64,000 bases of DNA from Aquabacterium sp. J223 (GCF_024666615.1 NZ_CP088297.1:1860001-1924000); one strand, 5' to 3'; counted from the stretch's first letter, positions 9,499-19,315 are shown. Notes: generated by a model from the sequence alone, not told the origin. Numbers and translations: made by a program.

Positions 9499-10473
9499 TC
9501 ACTGCTCGAGCTTGATGCCGGCCTTGGCGATGATCCTGCCGTACTGGTCGTACACGGCGCGCAGCATCTTGTCCGACTCTTCAGGCGTCGAAACGAAGGG
9601 CTCCATGATCTGCTGCGCCAGCACGTTCTTCACGTCGGGCAGCGAGAGGACACGGTTGATCTCCGCGTTGAGCTTGTTGATGATCGGCTTCGGCGTGCCG
9701 GCCGGCGCGATCACCATGAACCACACGTTCATGTCGATCTGCGGCATGCCCATCTCGGTGAAGGTCGGCACGTCGGGGAAGGCCGCGAGCCGCTTGGGCC
9801 CGGTCACCGCCAGCGGCCTCACGCGCTTGTCCTTGGCGAAGGGCAGCGTGGTCACCGGCGTGTCGAAGATGAACTGCACCTGGCCGCTCATCAGGTCGGT
9901 CAGCATCGGCGGCGTGCCCTGATACGAGATGTGGACCGCCTTGGTGCCCGTCTCCATCAGGAACAGCTCGGTCATCAGCCGCGTCACGCCGCCGCCGCCG
10001 ATGGTGGCGACGTTGAACTGCCCCGGCTTGGACTTCATCAGCGAGATGAACTCGGGCAGCGTCGACGCCGGCACGGACGGGGTGACGTCCAGCAGCAGCT
10101 CGGTCTTGACCAGCGTCGCCACCGGCACGAAGTCGTTCATCGTGTCGTAGGGCAGGTTCTTCAGCAGGTGCCCGTTCGCGGCGTGCGAGTTGACAACCAG
10201 CATGATCGTGTAGCCGTCGGGTACCGACTTGGCCAGGGCCTGCGTGCCGATGATGGTGCTGCCGCCGGGCCGGTTCTCGACCAGCACCTGCTGCTGCCAG
10301 TTCTCGGTGATTTTCTCGCCGATCAGGCGGGCCACCATGCTGGTGCTGCCGCCGGGGCTGTAGGGCACGATGAAGCGGATGGGCTTGGCCGGATAGTTCT
10401 CGGCCTGCGCCGAGGCGAGGGAGGCGGCGGTGGCGGCCACGCAGGCCAGCAGGGTCTTGAGGATCGATCGCAT
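9499..10473 (-). CDS. Bug-family periplasmic substrate-binding protein
   Basis: This 324-residue receptor begins at the ATG at 10473 (MRSILKTLLACVAATAASLASAQAE, signal peptide), with GGAGACAAGC upstream as ribosome binding site. The mature part opens NYPAKPIRFIVPYSPGGSTSMVARLI and has PDGYTIMLV and LMSGQVQFIFDTPVTTLPFAK. It lies 35 bases downstream of a TauD/TfdA dioxygenase gene. A shared substrate for receptor and dioxygenase is plausible but inferred. Confidence 0.9.
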   Translation of the reverse strand: MRSILKTLLACVAATAASLASAQAENYPAKPIRFIVPYSPGGSTSMVARLIGEKITENWQQQVLVENRPGGSTIIGTQALAKSVPDGYTIMLVVNSHAANGHLLKNLPYDTMNDFVPVATLVKTELLLDVTPSVPASTLPEFISLMKSKPGQFNVATIGGGGVTRLMTELFLMETGTKAVHISYQGTPPMLTDLMSGQVQFIFDTPVTTLPFAKDKRVRPLAVTGPKRLAAFPDVPTFTEMGMPQIDMNVWFMVIAPAGTPKPIINKLNAEINRVLSLPDVKNVLAQQIMEPFVSTPEESDKMLRAVYDQYGRIIAKAGIKLEQ

Positions 10474-10508
10474 GCTTGTCTCCGTTGTTGTCGCGGTGCC
10501 GTTCAGTG

Positions 10509-11378
10509 TTAGGCCTTGTACAGCTCGCCCGAGGGCTCGCCGAGCACCGTGGTGCGGTGCATGTGGCGGTGCGTGCCCGGCACCCGGTCGCGCAGCGCCT
10601 TGTGCATGACCGAGCGGTTGTCCCACAGGATCAGGTCCTGCGGGCGCCAGTGGTGGCGGTAGGTGTTTTCGGGCCGCACTGAATGCTCGAACAGGTAGCT
10701 CAGGATCGCGCGGCTTTCGTCGTGGTTCATGCCGGCGATGTGAGTGGTGATGCCTTCGCTGACGTACAGCGCCTTGCGGCCGGTCTCGGGGTGCACGCGC
10801 ACCATCGGCTGCTTCACCGGCGGGTTGACCTTCTTGTGCGCCTCGGCCTTGGCCGAGTCGCGGCCCTTCTCGGTGTCGTGTATCGCCCAGGCATAGTCGT
10901 GCACCGCCTGCAGCGGTTCGATCATCTTCTTCATGCCCTCGGACAGCGTCTGGTAGGCGAGGAACATGTTCGCGAACTGCGTGTCGCCGCCCACGTCGGG
11001 AATCTCGCGGCAATACAGCAGCGAGCCCATCGCGGGGCGCAGCGTGTACGACAGGTCGGAATGCCAGTTGACGCCGGTCTCGCGCGTGTCCGACGGGCTG
11101 CCGTCGGCATTCGGCTTCGTGCTGACGATGAAGATCTCGGGGTGCTGGGGATGGCGGTACTTGAACAGCGCCGAGTGGTCGTCGAGCTTGCCGAAGCGCG
11201 CGCTGAACGCGATGTGCTGCTCGGGCGTGATGTTCTGGTCGCGCAGCAGCAGGATGCCGTTGTCGACCCACGCGCGGCGGATCGTTGCGATGTCCTCGCC
11301 GGGCAGCGGCCGCCTGAGGTCGACACCGAGGACCTCGGCGCCAATCCCGTACGAAAGTCGTCTGACGCTGATGCTCAT
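10509..11378 (-). CDS. TauD/TfdA-family 2-oxoglutarate- and Fe(II)-dependent dioxygenase
   Basis: The 289-residue product carries the facial triad: WHSD gives His106 and Asp108, and the third ligand is His259 in NRSVMHKALRD. An arginine cluster at about 271-275 is suited to binding 2-oxoglutarate. Enzymes of this family hydroxylate and so release groups from taurine, 2,4-D-like ethers, sulfate esters and similar compounds while converting 2-oxoglutarate to succinate. The start at 11378 is supported by AGAAGGAA upstream; a slightly longer version has no ribosome site. It lies among Bug receptor genes that probably bring in its substrate. The exact substrate cannot be assigned. Confidence 0.88.
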   Translation of the reverse strand: MSISVRRLSYGIGAEVLGVDLRRPLPGEDIATIRRAWVDNGILLLRDQNITPEQHIAFSARFGKLDDHSALFKYRHPQHPEIFIVSTKPNADGSPSDTRETGVNWHSDLSYTLRPAMGSLLYCREIPDVGGDTQFANMFLAYQTLSEGMKKMIEPLQAVHDYAWAIHDTEKGRDSAKAEAHKKVNPPVKQPMVRVHPETGRKALYVSEGITTHIAGMNHDESRAILSYLFEHSVRPENTYRHHWRPQDLILWDNRSVMHKALRDRVPGTHRHMHRTTVLGEPSGELYKA

Positions 11379-11418
11379 GGTGTTCCTTCTCTTTGTCTGA
11401 TGCGGTGGGCGCACGCGC

Positions 11419-12397
11419 CTACTCGGCCTTGGCGCCGGAGTCGCGCACGACCTTGGCCCACTTGGCCGTCTCGCTGTGGATGTGGCTTGCGAATTGCTCG
11501 GGGGTGCTGCTGCGCGGCTCCATCCCGAGGGCGGCGAAGCGTTCCTTCAGTTCGGGCGAGGCCATGACCCTCGCCGTCTCGGCGGAGAGCTTGGCGATGA
11601 TCTCGGCAGGCGTGCCCGCTGGCGCGAGCAGCCCGTACCACACGCTGAGGTCGAAGCCGGGGAAGCCCGATTCGGCCACCGTCGGCACCTGAGGCTCGAG
11701 CGCCGAGGCGCTGCGCGGTGCTGATCGCCAGAAAGCGCAGCTTGCCGCTCTGCACGTGCGGCCCGGTGGTGGGCCACGCGTCGAACATCGCGTGGATGTT
11801 GCCGCCGAGCATGTCGGCCACGCCGGCCGCCGTGCCCTTGTACGGCACGTGCGTGATCTCCGCGCCGGCATGGGTCTTCAGCAACTCCATTGCCAGGTGG
11901 GTCGTGCCGCCGACCCCCGATGAGGCGTAGCTCAGCGCGCCCGGCCTGGCCTTCGCCAGGGCCACCAGCTCCTTGAGTGAATTCGCCTGCAGCGTCACGG
12001 GGACCGTGACGAACAGCGGCATCAGGCCGACCATACTGATCGGTGTGAAGTCCTTGATCGGGTCGAAGGGCAGCTTGTCGTAGAGCGCCGGGTTGACGGC
12101 CAGCGGCCCGGTGGCGCCGAACAACAGCGTGTAGCCGTCGGGCGCCGACTTGGCCGCCGCCGCGGCGGCGATGTTGCCGCCCGCGCCGGTGCGGTTCTCC
12201 ACCACCATCTGCACCGACAGCGCGGCGGTCATCTTCGTCGCGATGGCGCGCGCCATCACGTCGGTGGCGCCGCCGGCCGGGTAGGGCACGATCAGGCGGA
12301 TCGGCTTGTTGGGGTAGGCCTGCGCGCTGGCGATCGGCGGCATCGCGAGCATCAGCAGGGCCAGCGGCAGCGCGACGAGCCGACGGAACGGGTACAT
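11419..12397 (-). pseudogene. Bug-family periplasmic substrate-binding protein, frameshifted
   Basis: From the ATG at 12397 (strong GGAGAAG site) the frame reads MYPFRRLVALPLALLMLAMPPIASAQ, then YPNKPIRLIVPYPAGGATDVMAR and on to LRFLAISTAQR. The frame is lost near 11701-11715. The family C terminus (PQVPTVAESGFPGFDLSVWYGLLAPAGTP through KWAKVVRDSGAKAE) continues in another frame to 11419. The span is one base longer than a multiple of three, so one extra base explains it. Without the shift the protein would be about 325 residues, the usual size. Either a decaying receptor copy or a sequence error. Confidence 0.85.
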
Positions 12398-12427
12398 GGT
12401 CTTCTCCAAGGCCGGCTTTGGGAGGGG

Positions 12428-13654
12428 CTAGACGATCTGGCGCGCGGCCAGGCCGGCGAGTTCGTCGTCATCGAGACCGAGCAGGCCCTGCAGGACCTCG
12501 CGGTTGTGCTGGCCCAGCGTGGGCGGCGCGACGTGCGCCAGCTCCACGCCGGAAAAGCGCATCGGGTTGGCGATCATCGGCATGCGCCCGGCCACCGGAT
12601 GCGGCACCTCGATCTGCATGCCGCGGTGCCTGACCTGCGGATCGGCAAGCGCCTGCGCGGCGTCGTTGATCGGGCCGCAGCCGACGCCCACGTTCTCCAG
12701 CGCCTCGCTCCAGTGAGCACTGTCGTGGGCGGCGAGAAGCTCCTCGAGCGCCGCGACCAGCTGCTTTCGGTTCGCCACCCGCTGCGCGTTGGCGGCGAAG
12801 CGCGGATCCGCCGCCAGTTCCAGCGCGCCGAGCACCTGGCAGAACTTGGCAAACTGCGCGTCATTGCCTACCGAGACCATGATCTGACCGCCCCGGCACG
12901 ACAGCACCTCGTAGGGGGCGAGGAAAGGGCTCTCGTTGCCCCAGCGGCGAGGCACCTTACCGCTGAGCAGGTATGTCATGTGCAGGTGCGACATCATCGC
13001 GGTCTCGACGTCGAGCAGAGACGCGTCGATGTACTGGCCCTCGCCCGAGATCCGGTCGCGGTGGTGGAGCGCAGCGAGGATGGCCGAGCTCGCGTGCATC
13101 GCGGTGGCCAGGTCGACCACCGGCAGACCGACGCGCATCGGGCCGCCGCCCGGGCGGTCGTCGCGTTCGCCGGTGACGCTCATCAGGCCGCCCATCGCCT
13201 GGAAGATGGGGTCGTATCCGGCGCGTGCGCTGTAGGGGCCGGTCTGGCCGAAGCCGGTGATCGAGCAGTACACCAGCCGCGGATTGACCCGCTTGAGATC
13301 CTCGTAGGCGAGGCCGTAGCGCGTCAGCGTGCCGACCTTGTAGTTCTCGACCAGCACGTCGGCGGTGGCCGCCAGCCTGCGCACGATCTCCTGCGCTTCG
13401 GGGCGCGAGATGTCCAGCGTGACGGACTTCTTGTTGCGGTTGAACGCGAGGTAGGTGACCGACTCCAGGGTCGCTTCGCCGTTCGCGTCCTTCAGGCACG
13501 GACCGCCCATGGTGCGCGTGTCGTCGCCGCTGCCCGGGCGCTCGATCTTGATCACCTCGGCGCCATAGTCGGCCAGCGTCTGGCAGGCCAGCGGCCCTGC
13601 CAGGATGCGCGTCATGTCGATCACGCGAAGCCCGCTCAACAAGTCCTTGCTCAT
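12428..13654 (-). CDS. CaiB/BaiF-family CoA transferase
   Basis: A 408-residue class III CoA transferase, which moves CoA between acyl-CoA and a free acid. It shows the N-terminal Rossmann-like start LRVIDMTRILAGPLACQTLADYGAEVIKIERP and FNRNKKSVTLDI. VENYKVGTL and YCSITGFGQTGPY follow, then the conserved aspartate at about residue 181 in LPVVDLATA, the position of the catalytic Asp in formyl-CoA transferase. It ends just before a Bug receptor gene and is divergent from a MaoC-fold gene across 117 bases. It may activate an imported acid; donor and acceptor are unknown. Confidence 0.9.
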   Translation of the reverse strand: MSKDLLSGLRVIDMTRILAGPLACQTLADYGAEVIKIERPGSGDDTRTMGGPCLKDANGEATLESVTYLAFNRNKKSVTLDISRPEAQEIVRRLAATADVLVENYKVGTLTRYGLAYEDLKRVNPRLVYCSITGFGQTGPYSARAGYDPIFQAMGGLMSVTGERDDRPGGGPMRVGLPVVDLATAMHASSAILAALHHRDRISGEGQYIDASLLDVETAMMSHLHMTYLLSGKVPRRWGNESPFLAPYEVLSCRGGQIMVSVGNDAQFAKFCQVLGALELAADPRFAANAQRVANRKQLVAALEELLAAHDSAHWSEALENVGVGCGPINDAAQALADPQVRHRGMQIEVPHPVAGRMPMIANPMRFSGVELAHVAPPTLGQHNREVLQGLLGLDDDELAGLAARQIV

Positions 13655-13771
13655 CGGTTTGCACTGCCTACAAGTGAGGAGGCCGATTCATCGCATTCAC
13701 TGGCGACGAAATGACAACACGTTGCTACGATGGGACCCCTCATCACTTTTGCTGTGCGCAAGGAGACACGT

Positions 13772-14230
13772 ATGTCCAATCGATCACTCGACGATCTTTC
13801 CGTCGGGGATGTCTACAAGAGCTACGGCCGCACCGTCACGGAAACCGACATCGTCAATTTCACGTGCTTGGCGGGCCTCAAGCTGCCGATCTTCATCAAC
13901 GAGGAATTCGCGCGGAAGCACACGCCGTTCGGCGGCCGCATCTGCCCGGGTCTGCTGACCGCGGCGATCGCCGCGGGCATGATGGAAGAGATCCTCGGGC
14001 CGGCCACCATTGCGGCGCTGGAGCTGAACAACTTCCTGTTCAAGGTGCCGGTGCGCCCGGGCGACACGCTGCGCACCGAGATCACCGTCGAGGACAAGAC
14101 CAATCTGTCGGACGGCAAGCGCGGCATCATGTTCGGGCGTGTGCGGGTGTTCAATCAGCGCGACGAAGTCGCCCTGGAATTCACCGAGAAGCTGATGATG
14201 CGGCGGGGTTCGGTGGAGCATCTGGTCTAG
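13772..14230 (+). CDS. MaoC-fold protein lacking the usual hydratase dyad
   Basis: The 152-residue product is a single hotdog domain of the MaoC dehydratase type (SVGDVYKSYGRTVTETDIVNFTCLAGLKLPIFINEEFARKHTPFGGRICPGLL). The start at 13772 follows AAGGAGACACGT. In active R-hydratases this motif reads as GDxNPxH. Here Asp is Leu and His is Phe (GLKLPIF), so water addition by the standard mechanism looks unlikely. It is monocistronic and divergent from the CoA transferase gene. It could be an acyl-CoA binding or altered-chemistry protein; I do not assign a reaction. Confidence 0.8.
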   Translation: MSNRSLDDLSVGDVYKSYGRTVTETDIVNFTCLAGLKLPIFINEEFARKHTPFGGRICPGLLTAAIAAGMMEEILGPATIAALELNNFLFKVPVRPGDTLRTEITVEDKTNLSDGKRGIMFGRVRVFNQRDEVALEFTEKLMMRRGSVEHLV

Positions 14231-14248
14231 AGACAGAACGCGGCGCCG

Positions 14249-15040
14249 TCAGTCGCGGTAACTCGGATCTTCCCGGTCCAGCTTGCGCAACAGCGCCGCC
14301 CATTCCTTGCGGCCCAGCGGCACGAAGCCGTCCTTGCCGAAGATCTGCCTGCCCTGCTCGGCGCTCTTCGCGATCACCGCCTCCGGAATCGGATGGAGGC
14401 GCGAGTCGCCGGCGAGCGCCGCCACCTGCATCCGGCAGGCGCGCTCCAGCTGGTACATCAGCATGAAGGTCTCCCCCATCGTCTGGCCGCAGCTGAGGGT
14501 GCCGTGGTTGCGCAACAGCATCAGCTTCTTCTCGGGGCCGAGGTCACGCACCAGGCTGCGCTTCTCCTCGTCGTCCAGCGCGATGCCCTCGAACTCGTGA
14601 TAGCAGAGCTTGTCCCACACCACGAGCGCGTGCTGCGAGGCGGGCAGCAGCCCGTGCTCCTGCATCGACACCGCGGTGCCGTCGCGCGTGTGCAGGTGCA
14701 TCACGCAGTTGAGGTCAGGCCGCGCCTGGAGGATCGCCGCGTGGATCACCAGCACCGCGGGGTTCAGCGGGTAGTCGCTTTCGCTGAGCAGCGTGCCGCG
14801 GGCGTCGGTCTTGATGAGCGACGAGGCGGTGATCTCGTCGAACAGCATGCCGTAGGGGTTGATCAGGTAGTGGTCCGGCTGGCCCGGCACGCGGTGCGAG
14901 ATGTGGGCCGAGATCAGGTCCGACCAGCCCATGCGGTCGGCCAGCCGGTAGCAAGCCGCCAGTTCGCGGCGCGCCTCGCGCTCCGCGTCCGAGATCGGCG
15001 GCGTGGCCGAACTCGGGGGACGCAATGAAGCGGTGACCAT
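14249..15040 (-). CDS. class II aldolase/adducin family protein
   Basis: A 263-residue protein with the family zinc site: His115 and His117 in CVMHLHTRDG and His179 in LLRNHGTLSCG. The N terminus has the RELAACYRLADRMGWSDLISAHISHRVPG segment typical of the class. Members act as L-fuculose-phosphate-type aldolases or, in catabolic clusters, as decarboxylase-like enzymes on hydroxy acids. The gene sits downstream of a CoA transferase and a Bug receptor on the same strand. A role in processing the same imported acid is inferred. The substrate is not determined. Confidence 0.85.
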   Translation of the reverse strand: MVTASLRPPSSATPPISDAEREARRELAACYRLADRMGWSDLISAHISHRVPGQPDHYLINPYGMLFDEITASSLIKTDARGTLLSESDYPLNPAVLVIHAAILQARPDLNCVMHLHTRDGTAVSMQEHGLLPASQHALVVWDKLCYHEFEGIALDDEEKRSLVRDLGPEKKLMLLRNHGTLSCGQTMGETFMLMYQLERACRMQVAALAGDSRLHPIPEAVIAKSAEQGRQIFGKDGFVPLGRKEWAALLRKLDREDPSYRD

Positions 15041-15097
15041 CGTTTTCTTGACTCCTGCAGCGGTGCGGGGGAGCGGGCGACGTCGCAGCCGCCGCGC

Positions 15098-16357
15098 TCA
15101 GCGGTCGTTGTCGCGGGTGCTGCCCGGCGGCTGCCCGATGACGCCGTCGCGTGCCAGCGCCTCGATCTCCGCGCGGCTCTTGCCCAGCAGCTCGGACAAC
15201 ACGGCGGCGCTGTGCTCGCCGAGCAGCGGCGGCGCCAGCCGGTACTCGACCGGGGTCTGCGACAGGCGAATCGGGTTGGCCACCGTCGACGCGGTGCCTC
15301 CCGCGCCGTGCGGTTGGTCGACGCGCAGCTTGCGGTGCTGGACCTGCGGGTGCTCGAACACCTGCCGGTAGTCGTTGATGGGCGCGCTCGGCACGTTGAC
15401 CTCACCGAGCCGGTCGACCCAGTGCTTGGTCGTCTTCGTCTGCATCACGGCCTGCAGCTGCTCGATCAGGATCGGGCGGTTGCGGTTGCGGTCGGCGACG
15501 GTGCGAAAGCGCGGGTCCGTGCCCAGCTCCTCGCGGCCTAGCACCGCGCACAGGCGGCGGTACTGCGCGTCGTTGCCGGTGCCGACGATGAAGTGGCCGT
15601 CGGACGAGCGGAACACCTGGTACGGCGCGAGGTTTGGGTGCTCGTTGCCCCAGCGGCGAGGCACCTTGCCGTCGGCGAACATGCCGACGATCTGGTTGGA
15701 GCCGAAGTGCACGATGCTGTCGAGCAGCGCGATGTCGATGCGCTGCCCCTTGCCGTCGAGGTGGCGGTGCTCCAGCGCGGCCAGGATCGCCACCGTGGCG
15801 TTCAGGCCGGTCAGCACGTCCGTCACCGCGATCGCGACCTTCACCGGCCCGCCGCCCGGCTGGTCGTCGGGGTGGCCGTTGATGCTCATCAGGCCGCCTT
15901 CGCCCTGCGCCATGAAGTCATAGCCGGGGCGCTTGGCGTAGGGGCCGTCGAGGCCGTAGCCGGTGATCGAGCAGTAGACGATGCCCGGGTTGATCGCGCG
16001 GATGTCGTCGTAGCTCAGCCCGTAGCGGTCGAGGTCGCCGACCTTGAAGTTCTCGACCAGCACGTCGCACTGGCGGGCCAGGTCAAGCACCAGCTGCTGG
16101 CCGGCCGGCGTCGCGACGTCGATCGCCAGCGAGCGCTTGTTGCGGTTGGCCGAGGTGAAGTAGCTGGAGTCGTGCGTCGGGTCGCCGCTGTCGTCGGCGA
16201 CCCAGGGCGGGCCCCAGTGGCGCGAGTCGTCGCCCTCGGCGGGCCGCTCGATCTTGATGACGTCCGCACCGAGGTCGGCCAGCATCTGGGTGCACCAGGG
16301 GCCGGCCAGGATGCGGGACAGGTCGAGGACCCGGAGGTGGGAAAGTGCGCCGCTCAT
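15098..16357 (-). CDS. CaiB/BaiF-family CoA transferase
   Basis: The 419-residue product follows the class III pattern: HLRVLDLSRILAGPWCTQMLADLGADVIKIERP, NRNKRSLAIDVATP, VENFKVGDLDRYGL and CSITGYGLDGPYAKRPGYDFMAQ. The conserved aspartate is at about residue 180 (IAVTDVLTG). It is similar to the transferase at 12.4-13.7 kb, including a shared KVPRRWGNE segment, so the two are paralogues. It lies between an aldolase-family gene and a Bug receptor gene on the same strand. CoA transfer to an imported carboxylic acid is the likely role; the pair of acids is unknown. Confidence 0.9.
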   Translation of the reverse strand: MSGALSHLRVLDLSRILAGPWCTQMLADLGADVIKIERPAEGDDSRHWGPPWVADDSGDPTHDSSYFTSANRNKRSLAIDVATPAGQQLVLDLARQCDVLVENFKVGDLDRYGLSYDDIRAINPGIVYCSITGYGLDGPYAKRPGYDFMAQGEGGLMSINGHPDDQPGGGPVKVAIAVTDVLTGLNATVAILAALEHRHLDGKGQRIDIALLDSIVHFGSNQIVGMFADGKVPRRWGNEHPNLAPYQVFRSSDGHFIVGTGNDAQYRRLCAVLGREELGTDPRFRTVADRNRNRPILIEQLQAVMQTKTTKHWVDRLGEVNVPSAPINDYRQVFEHPQVQHRKLRVDQPHGAGGTASTVANPIRLSQTPVEYRLAPPLLGEHSAAVLSELLGKSRAEIEALARDGVIGQPPGSTRDNDR

Positions 16358-16418
16358 CGAAAAGGTGGTTTGCTGCTGGGGACGCCGAACCGGGTTCGCC
16401 GGAGATCGGAAGCGCGGG

Positions 16419-17396
16419 TCATTCGGGCGTGATGTTCGCGGCCTTCACCGTCCTGGCCAGGCGATCCATTTCGGTGCGCATGCGGTGGTCGAGGGGTTCG
16501 GGTCCGATCGGCATTAGTTCCCAGGCGTCGGCCTTGATCTTGTCCTGGAAGGCGAGGTTGCGCAGGATCTCGCTGACCACGCTGACCAGCTTGGCCTGGA
16601 TGTCCTTGGGCGTGCCGGCCGGCAGGTACAGCGCCGTCCACGCGTCGTATTCCGCGCCGCGCACGCCGGCCTCGGTGACGGTCGGCCAGTCGGGCAGGAA
16701 CGTGGAGCGCTTGGCGCTCATCACGCCGAGTGCGCGCAGCGTGCCGCTCTTCACGTGCTGCACCGAGGTGGTGAGCGGTTCGCACACCACCTGGATCTGC
16801 CCGCCGAGCAGGTCGGTCAGGGCCTGAGCCGTGCTGCGGTACGGGACCTTGGTGATGTCCACCGCGGCGGCACTCTTGAAAATCTCCATGCACAGCAGGG
16901 CGGAGCCGGTGCCGGAGCCGTAGTTGAGCCGCCCCGGCCGCGACTTGGCCAGCGCCACCAGCTCGGGCACGCTGGTGGCGGGCACCGCGGAGGAGACGAG
17001 CAGCGCGAACTGCACGTTCGCGACCGCCGAGATCGGGGCGAAGTCCTTCAGCGGGTCGAAGGGCACGTTCTTGTACAGGAAGGTGTTCGCCGCCATCGTC
17101 GTGTTCGAGCCGAACAGCAGCGTGTAGCCGTCGGCTGGCGCCTTGGCCACCGCGTCGACACCCAGGACGCCGCCGGCTCCCGCGCGGTTCTCGACGATCA
17201 CCTGCTGGCCGAGCGCGTCGCTCATCGCCTTCGCCAGCGAGCGGGCGAGCGAGTCGGTGCTGCCTCCGGCACCTTGCGGCACGATCATGCGCAAGGGCTT
17301 GGAGGGATAGGCCTGCGCCGCGGCAGGGGGCGAGATCGCCGCGGCGAGGCCTGCGAACAGCAAGCTGAACAAGGGGTTGAGGGCACGCATGTCCAT
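16419..17396 (-). CDS. Bug-family periplasmic substrate-binding protein
   Basis: The 325-residue product starts MDMRALNPLFSLLFAGLAAAISPPAAAQ (signal peptide), preceded by AAGGAGATC. The mature region opens YPSKPLRMIVPQGAGGSTDSLAR, with PADGYTLLFGS and LLGGQIQVVCEPLTTSVQHVKSG. It is the first gene of a minus-strand unit with a CoA transferase and an aldolase. It diverges from the MFS exporter gene over about 210 bases that hold an operator-like palindrome at 17470-17492. Receptor for an unknown carboxylate. Confidence 0.9.
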   Translation of the reverse strand: MDMRALNPLFSLLFAGLAAAISPPAAAQAYPSKPLRMIVPQGAGGSTDSLARSLAKAMSDALGQQVIVENRAGAGGVLGVDAVAKAPADGYTLLFGSNTTMAANTFLYKNVPFDPLKDFAPISAVANVQFALLVSSAVPATSVPELVALAKSRPGRLNYGSGTGSALLCMEIFKSAAAVDITKVPYRSTAQALTDLLGGQIQVVCEPLTTSVQHVKSGTLRALGVMSAKRSTFLPDWPTVTEAGVRGAEYDAWTALYLPAGTPKDIQAKLVSVVSEILRNLAFQDKIKADAWELMPIGPEPLDHRMRTEMDRLARTVKAANITPE

Positions 17397-17469
17397 GATC
17401 TCCTTGGCCGGGGTGATCGACGGTCGCCGGACCCGTCGACGTGTGTGCGCTAGCGCATGAAAGTGTTAG

Positions 17470-17492
17470 CCTATCGTACAACCGTTAGGTTG
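17470..17492. promoter_or_regulatory. operator-like palindrome, site A of a recurring motif
   Basis: CCTATCG and CGTTAGG flank the core, with an inner CAACC-GTTA-GGTTG palindrome (17479-17492). The right half CGTTAG matches sites at 19261, 23218, 38490, 48498 and 51828; the left half matches less well. It lies between a Bug gene (-) and the MFS gene (+). Confidence 0.5.
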
Positions 17493-17608
17493 GGAACAGC
17501 TGAACATGAACCGCGGGTATTACCTAGCGACAGCTCGCACACCGCCGGGCCCCCGCTCGGCGCGCATCGGACAATCACCCGCCCTACAGGAGAGCCGTTC
17601 TGAGACCC

Positions 17609-19259
17609 TTGTCCGCCGAGCCGCCCGCAGCGGACCCGCAAGCCGGGCACGAATCGGCGTGGGCGCCGTTCCGTCACCCGGTGTTCCGCATGCTGTGGAC
17701 GGCCTGGCTGCTGTCGAACCTTTGCATGTGGATGCACGACGTGGCCGGCGCTTGGATGATGACCTCGCTGACCACCTCGCCGGTGATGGTGGCGTTGGTG
17801 CAGACGGCCGCCACGCTGCCGGTGTTCCTGCTGGGCCTGCCCAGCGGCGCCCTGGCCGACACCGTCGACAGGCGCCGCTATTTCATCGTCACGCAGCTGT
17901 GGCTCGCGGCAGTCGCGGCCACCGCCGCCGCGCTGGCCTTGGCCGGCGGGATGACGGCGCCGGTGCTGCTGGCGCTGATGTTCGCCAGCGGGGTCGGCCT
18001 CGCTATGCGCTGGCCGGTGTTCGCCGCCATCATTCCCGAGCTGGTGCCGCGCACCAGGCTGCCAGCCGCGCTCGCGCTCAACGGCATCGCGATGAACGTG
18101 TCGCGCATCGTCGGCCCCGCCGTGGCCGGTGCGGTGATCGCCGCGGCGGGCAGCGCATGGGTATTCGCGCTCAATGCGGCGCTGTCGCTGGCAGCGTCAC
18201 TGCTCATCCTGCGCTGGAAGCGCGTCGCGAAGCCACGCTCGCTGCCCGGCGAGCAGATGTGGGGCGCGATGCGTACCGGGATGCAGTACGTGGGGCACTC
18301 GCAGCGCATGCGCACGGTGCTGCTGCGTGTGTGCGTGTTCTTCTTCCAGTCGACGGCGCTGATCGCGCTGCTGCCGCTGGTGGCCAAGCACATGCACGGC
18401 GGAGGCGCGGGCACCTTCACGGCGCTGCTCGCCACCATGGGCCTGGGCGCCGTCGTCGGCGTGGCGGCCAACCCGCGGCTGCGCCGCTGGATGACGCTGG
18501 ATGAGATGGTGCGCAACGGCACGCTGCTGCTGTCCGCGGCCATGCTCGTGGTCGCTTTCGCGCCCAACCCATGGGTGGCCGCGCCGGCCATGGCGGCGGC
18601 CGGGCTGGGCTGGATCTCGGTCAGCAACCCGCTGATGATCGCCGCGCAGTTCTCGCTGCCCGACTGGGTGCGCGCCCGCGGCATGTCGATCTTCCAGGTC
18701 GTCATCATGGCCGGTTGCGCAGCGGGCGGGGTGGTGTGGGGGGCAGATCGCCGGCATGGCGGGCGTCGAGACCAGCCTGTCGGTCGCCGCGGCCTTCGGC
18801 CTGGTGTCGGTGATGCTCCTGCTGCGCTTCAAGGTCGACGGCACCGCCGTCGAGGACCTCACGCCCTCGAGCCTGTGGACACCGCCGTCGTCCGCGGCTC
18901 GCATCGGCATGGACGAGGGCCCGGTCAAGCTGACCATCGAATACCTCATCGACCCGGCGCAGGCCGCAGCCTTCCGGGCGGTGATGCGTGAGAGCCGGCA
19001 CAGCCGATTGCGCCAGGGCGCCGTCTCGTGGTCCCTGCTGCGCGACGCCGGTGTGCCCGGCCGCTACCTCGAGGTGGTGGTCGACGGCTCGTGGGCGGCG
19101 CACCTGCGGCGCTTCGACCGCGTCACCGTCGCCGACGAATCGCTGCGCCAGCGCCGCCTGGCCTTCCACGTGGGCACGGAGCCGCCTGTCGTCATGCGCT
19201 GGATCCCCGAGGCGATGGAAGAGGTCGATGAGGCGCCATTGGCGCGTCCATGGTGGTAG
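17609..19259 (+). pseudogene. MFS exporter of the MFS_3 (enterobactin-exporter-like) type, frameshifted
   Basis: The first frame encodes a multi-pass major facilitator with FRHPVFRMLWTAWLLSNLCMWMHDVAGAWMM and PSGALADTVDRRRYF, reading to GGVVWG. A run of six G residues at 18738-18743, where five are expected, then breaks the frame. The rest (MAGVETSLSVAAAFGLVSVMLLLRF, then a soluble tail with LRDAGVPGRYLEVVVDGSWAAHLRRFDRVTVADE) continues in another frame to 19259. That soluble tail is a known C-terminal part of this family, so this is one gene of about 550 residues. The start is uncertain: TTG at 17609, or CTG at 17600, which is better spaced from AGGAG. The substrate of the exporter is unknown. 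Confidence 0.8.
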
Positions 19260-19260
19260 A

Positions 19261-19274
19261 CTAACGACCGTTAG
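19261..19274. promoter_or_regulatory. operator-like palindrome, site B of a recurring motif
   Basis: CTAACG-AC-CGTTAG is a perfect 6-base inverted repeat around two bases. It begins one base after the MFS stop and 41 bases before the acyl-CoA dehydrogenase start, a position suited to repression of that gene. Confidence 0.6.
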
Positions 19275-19315
19275 GTAACCCGACGAATCACCAACGTCCC
19301 GCGAGGCACAAGCCA

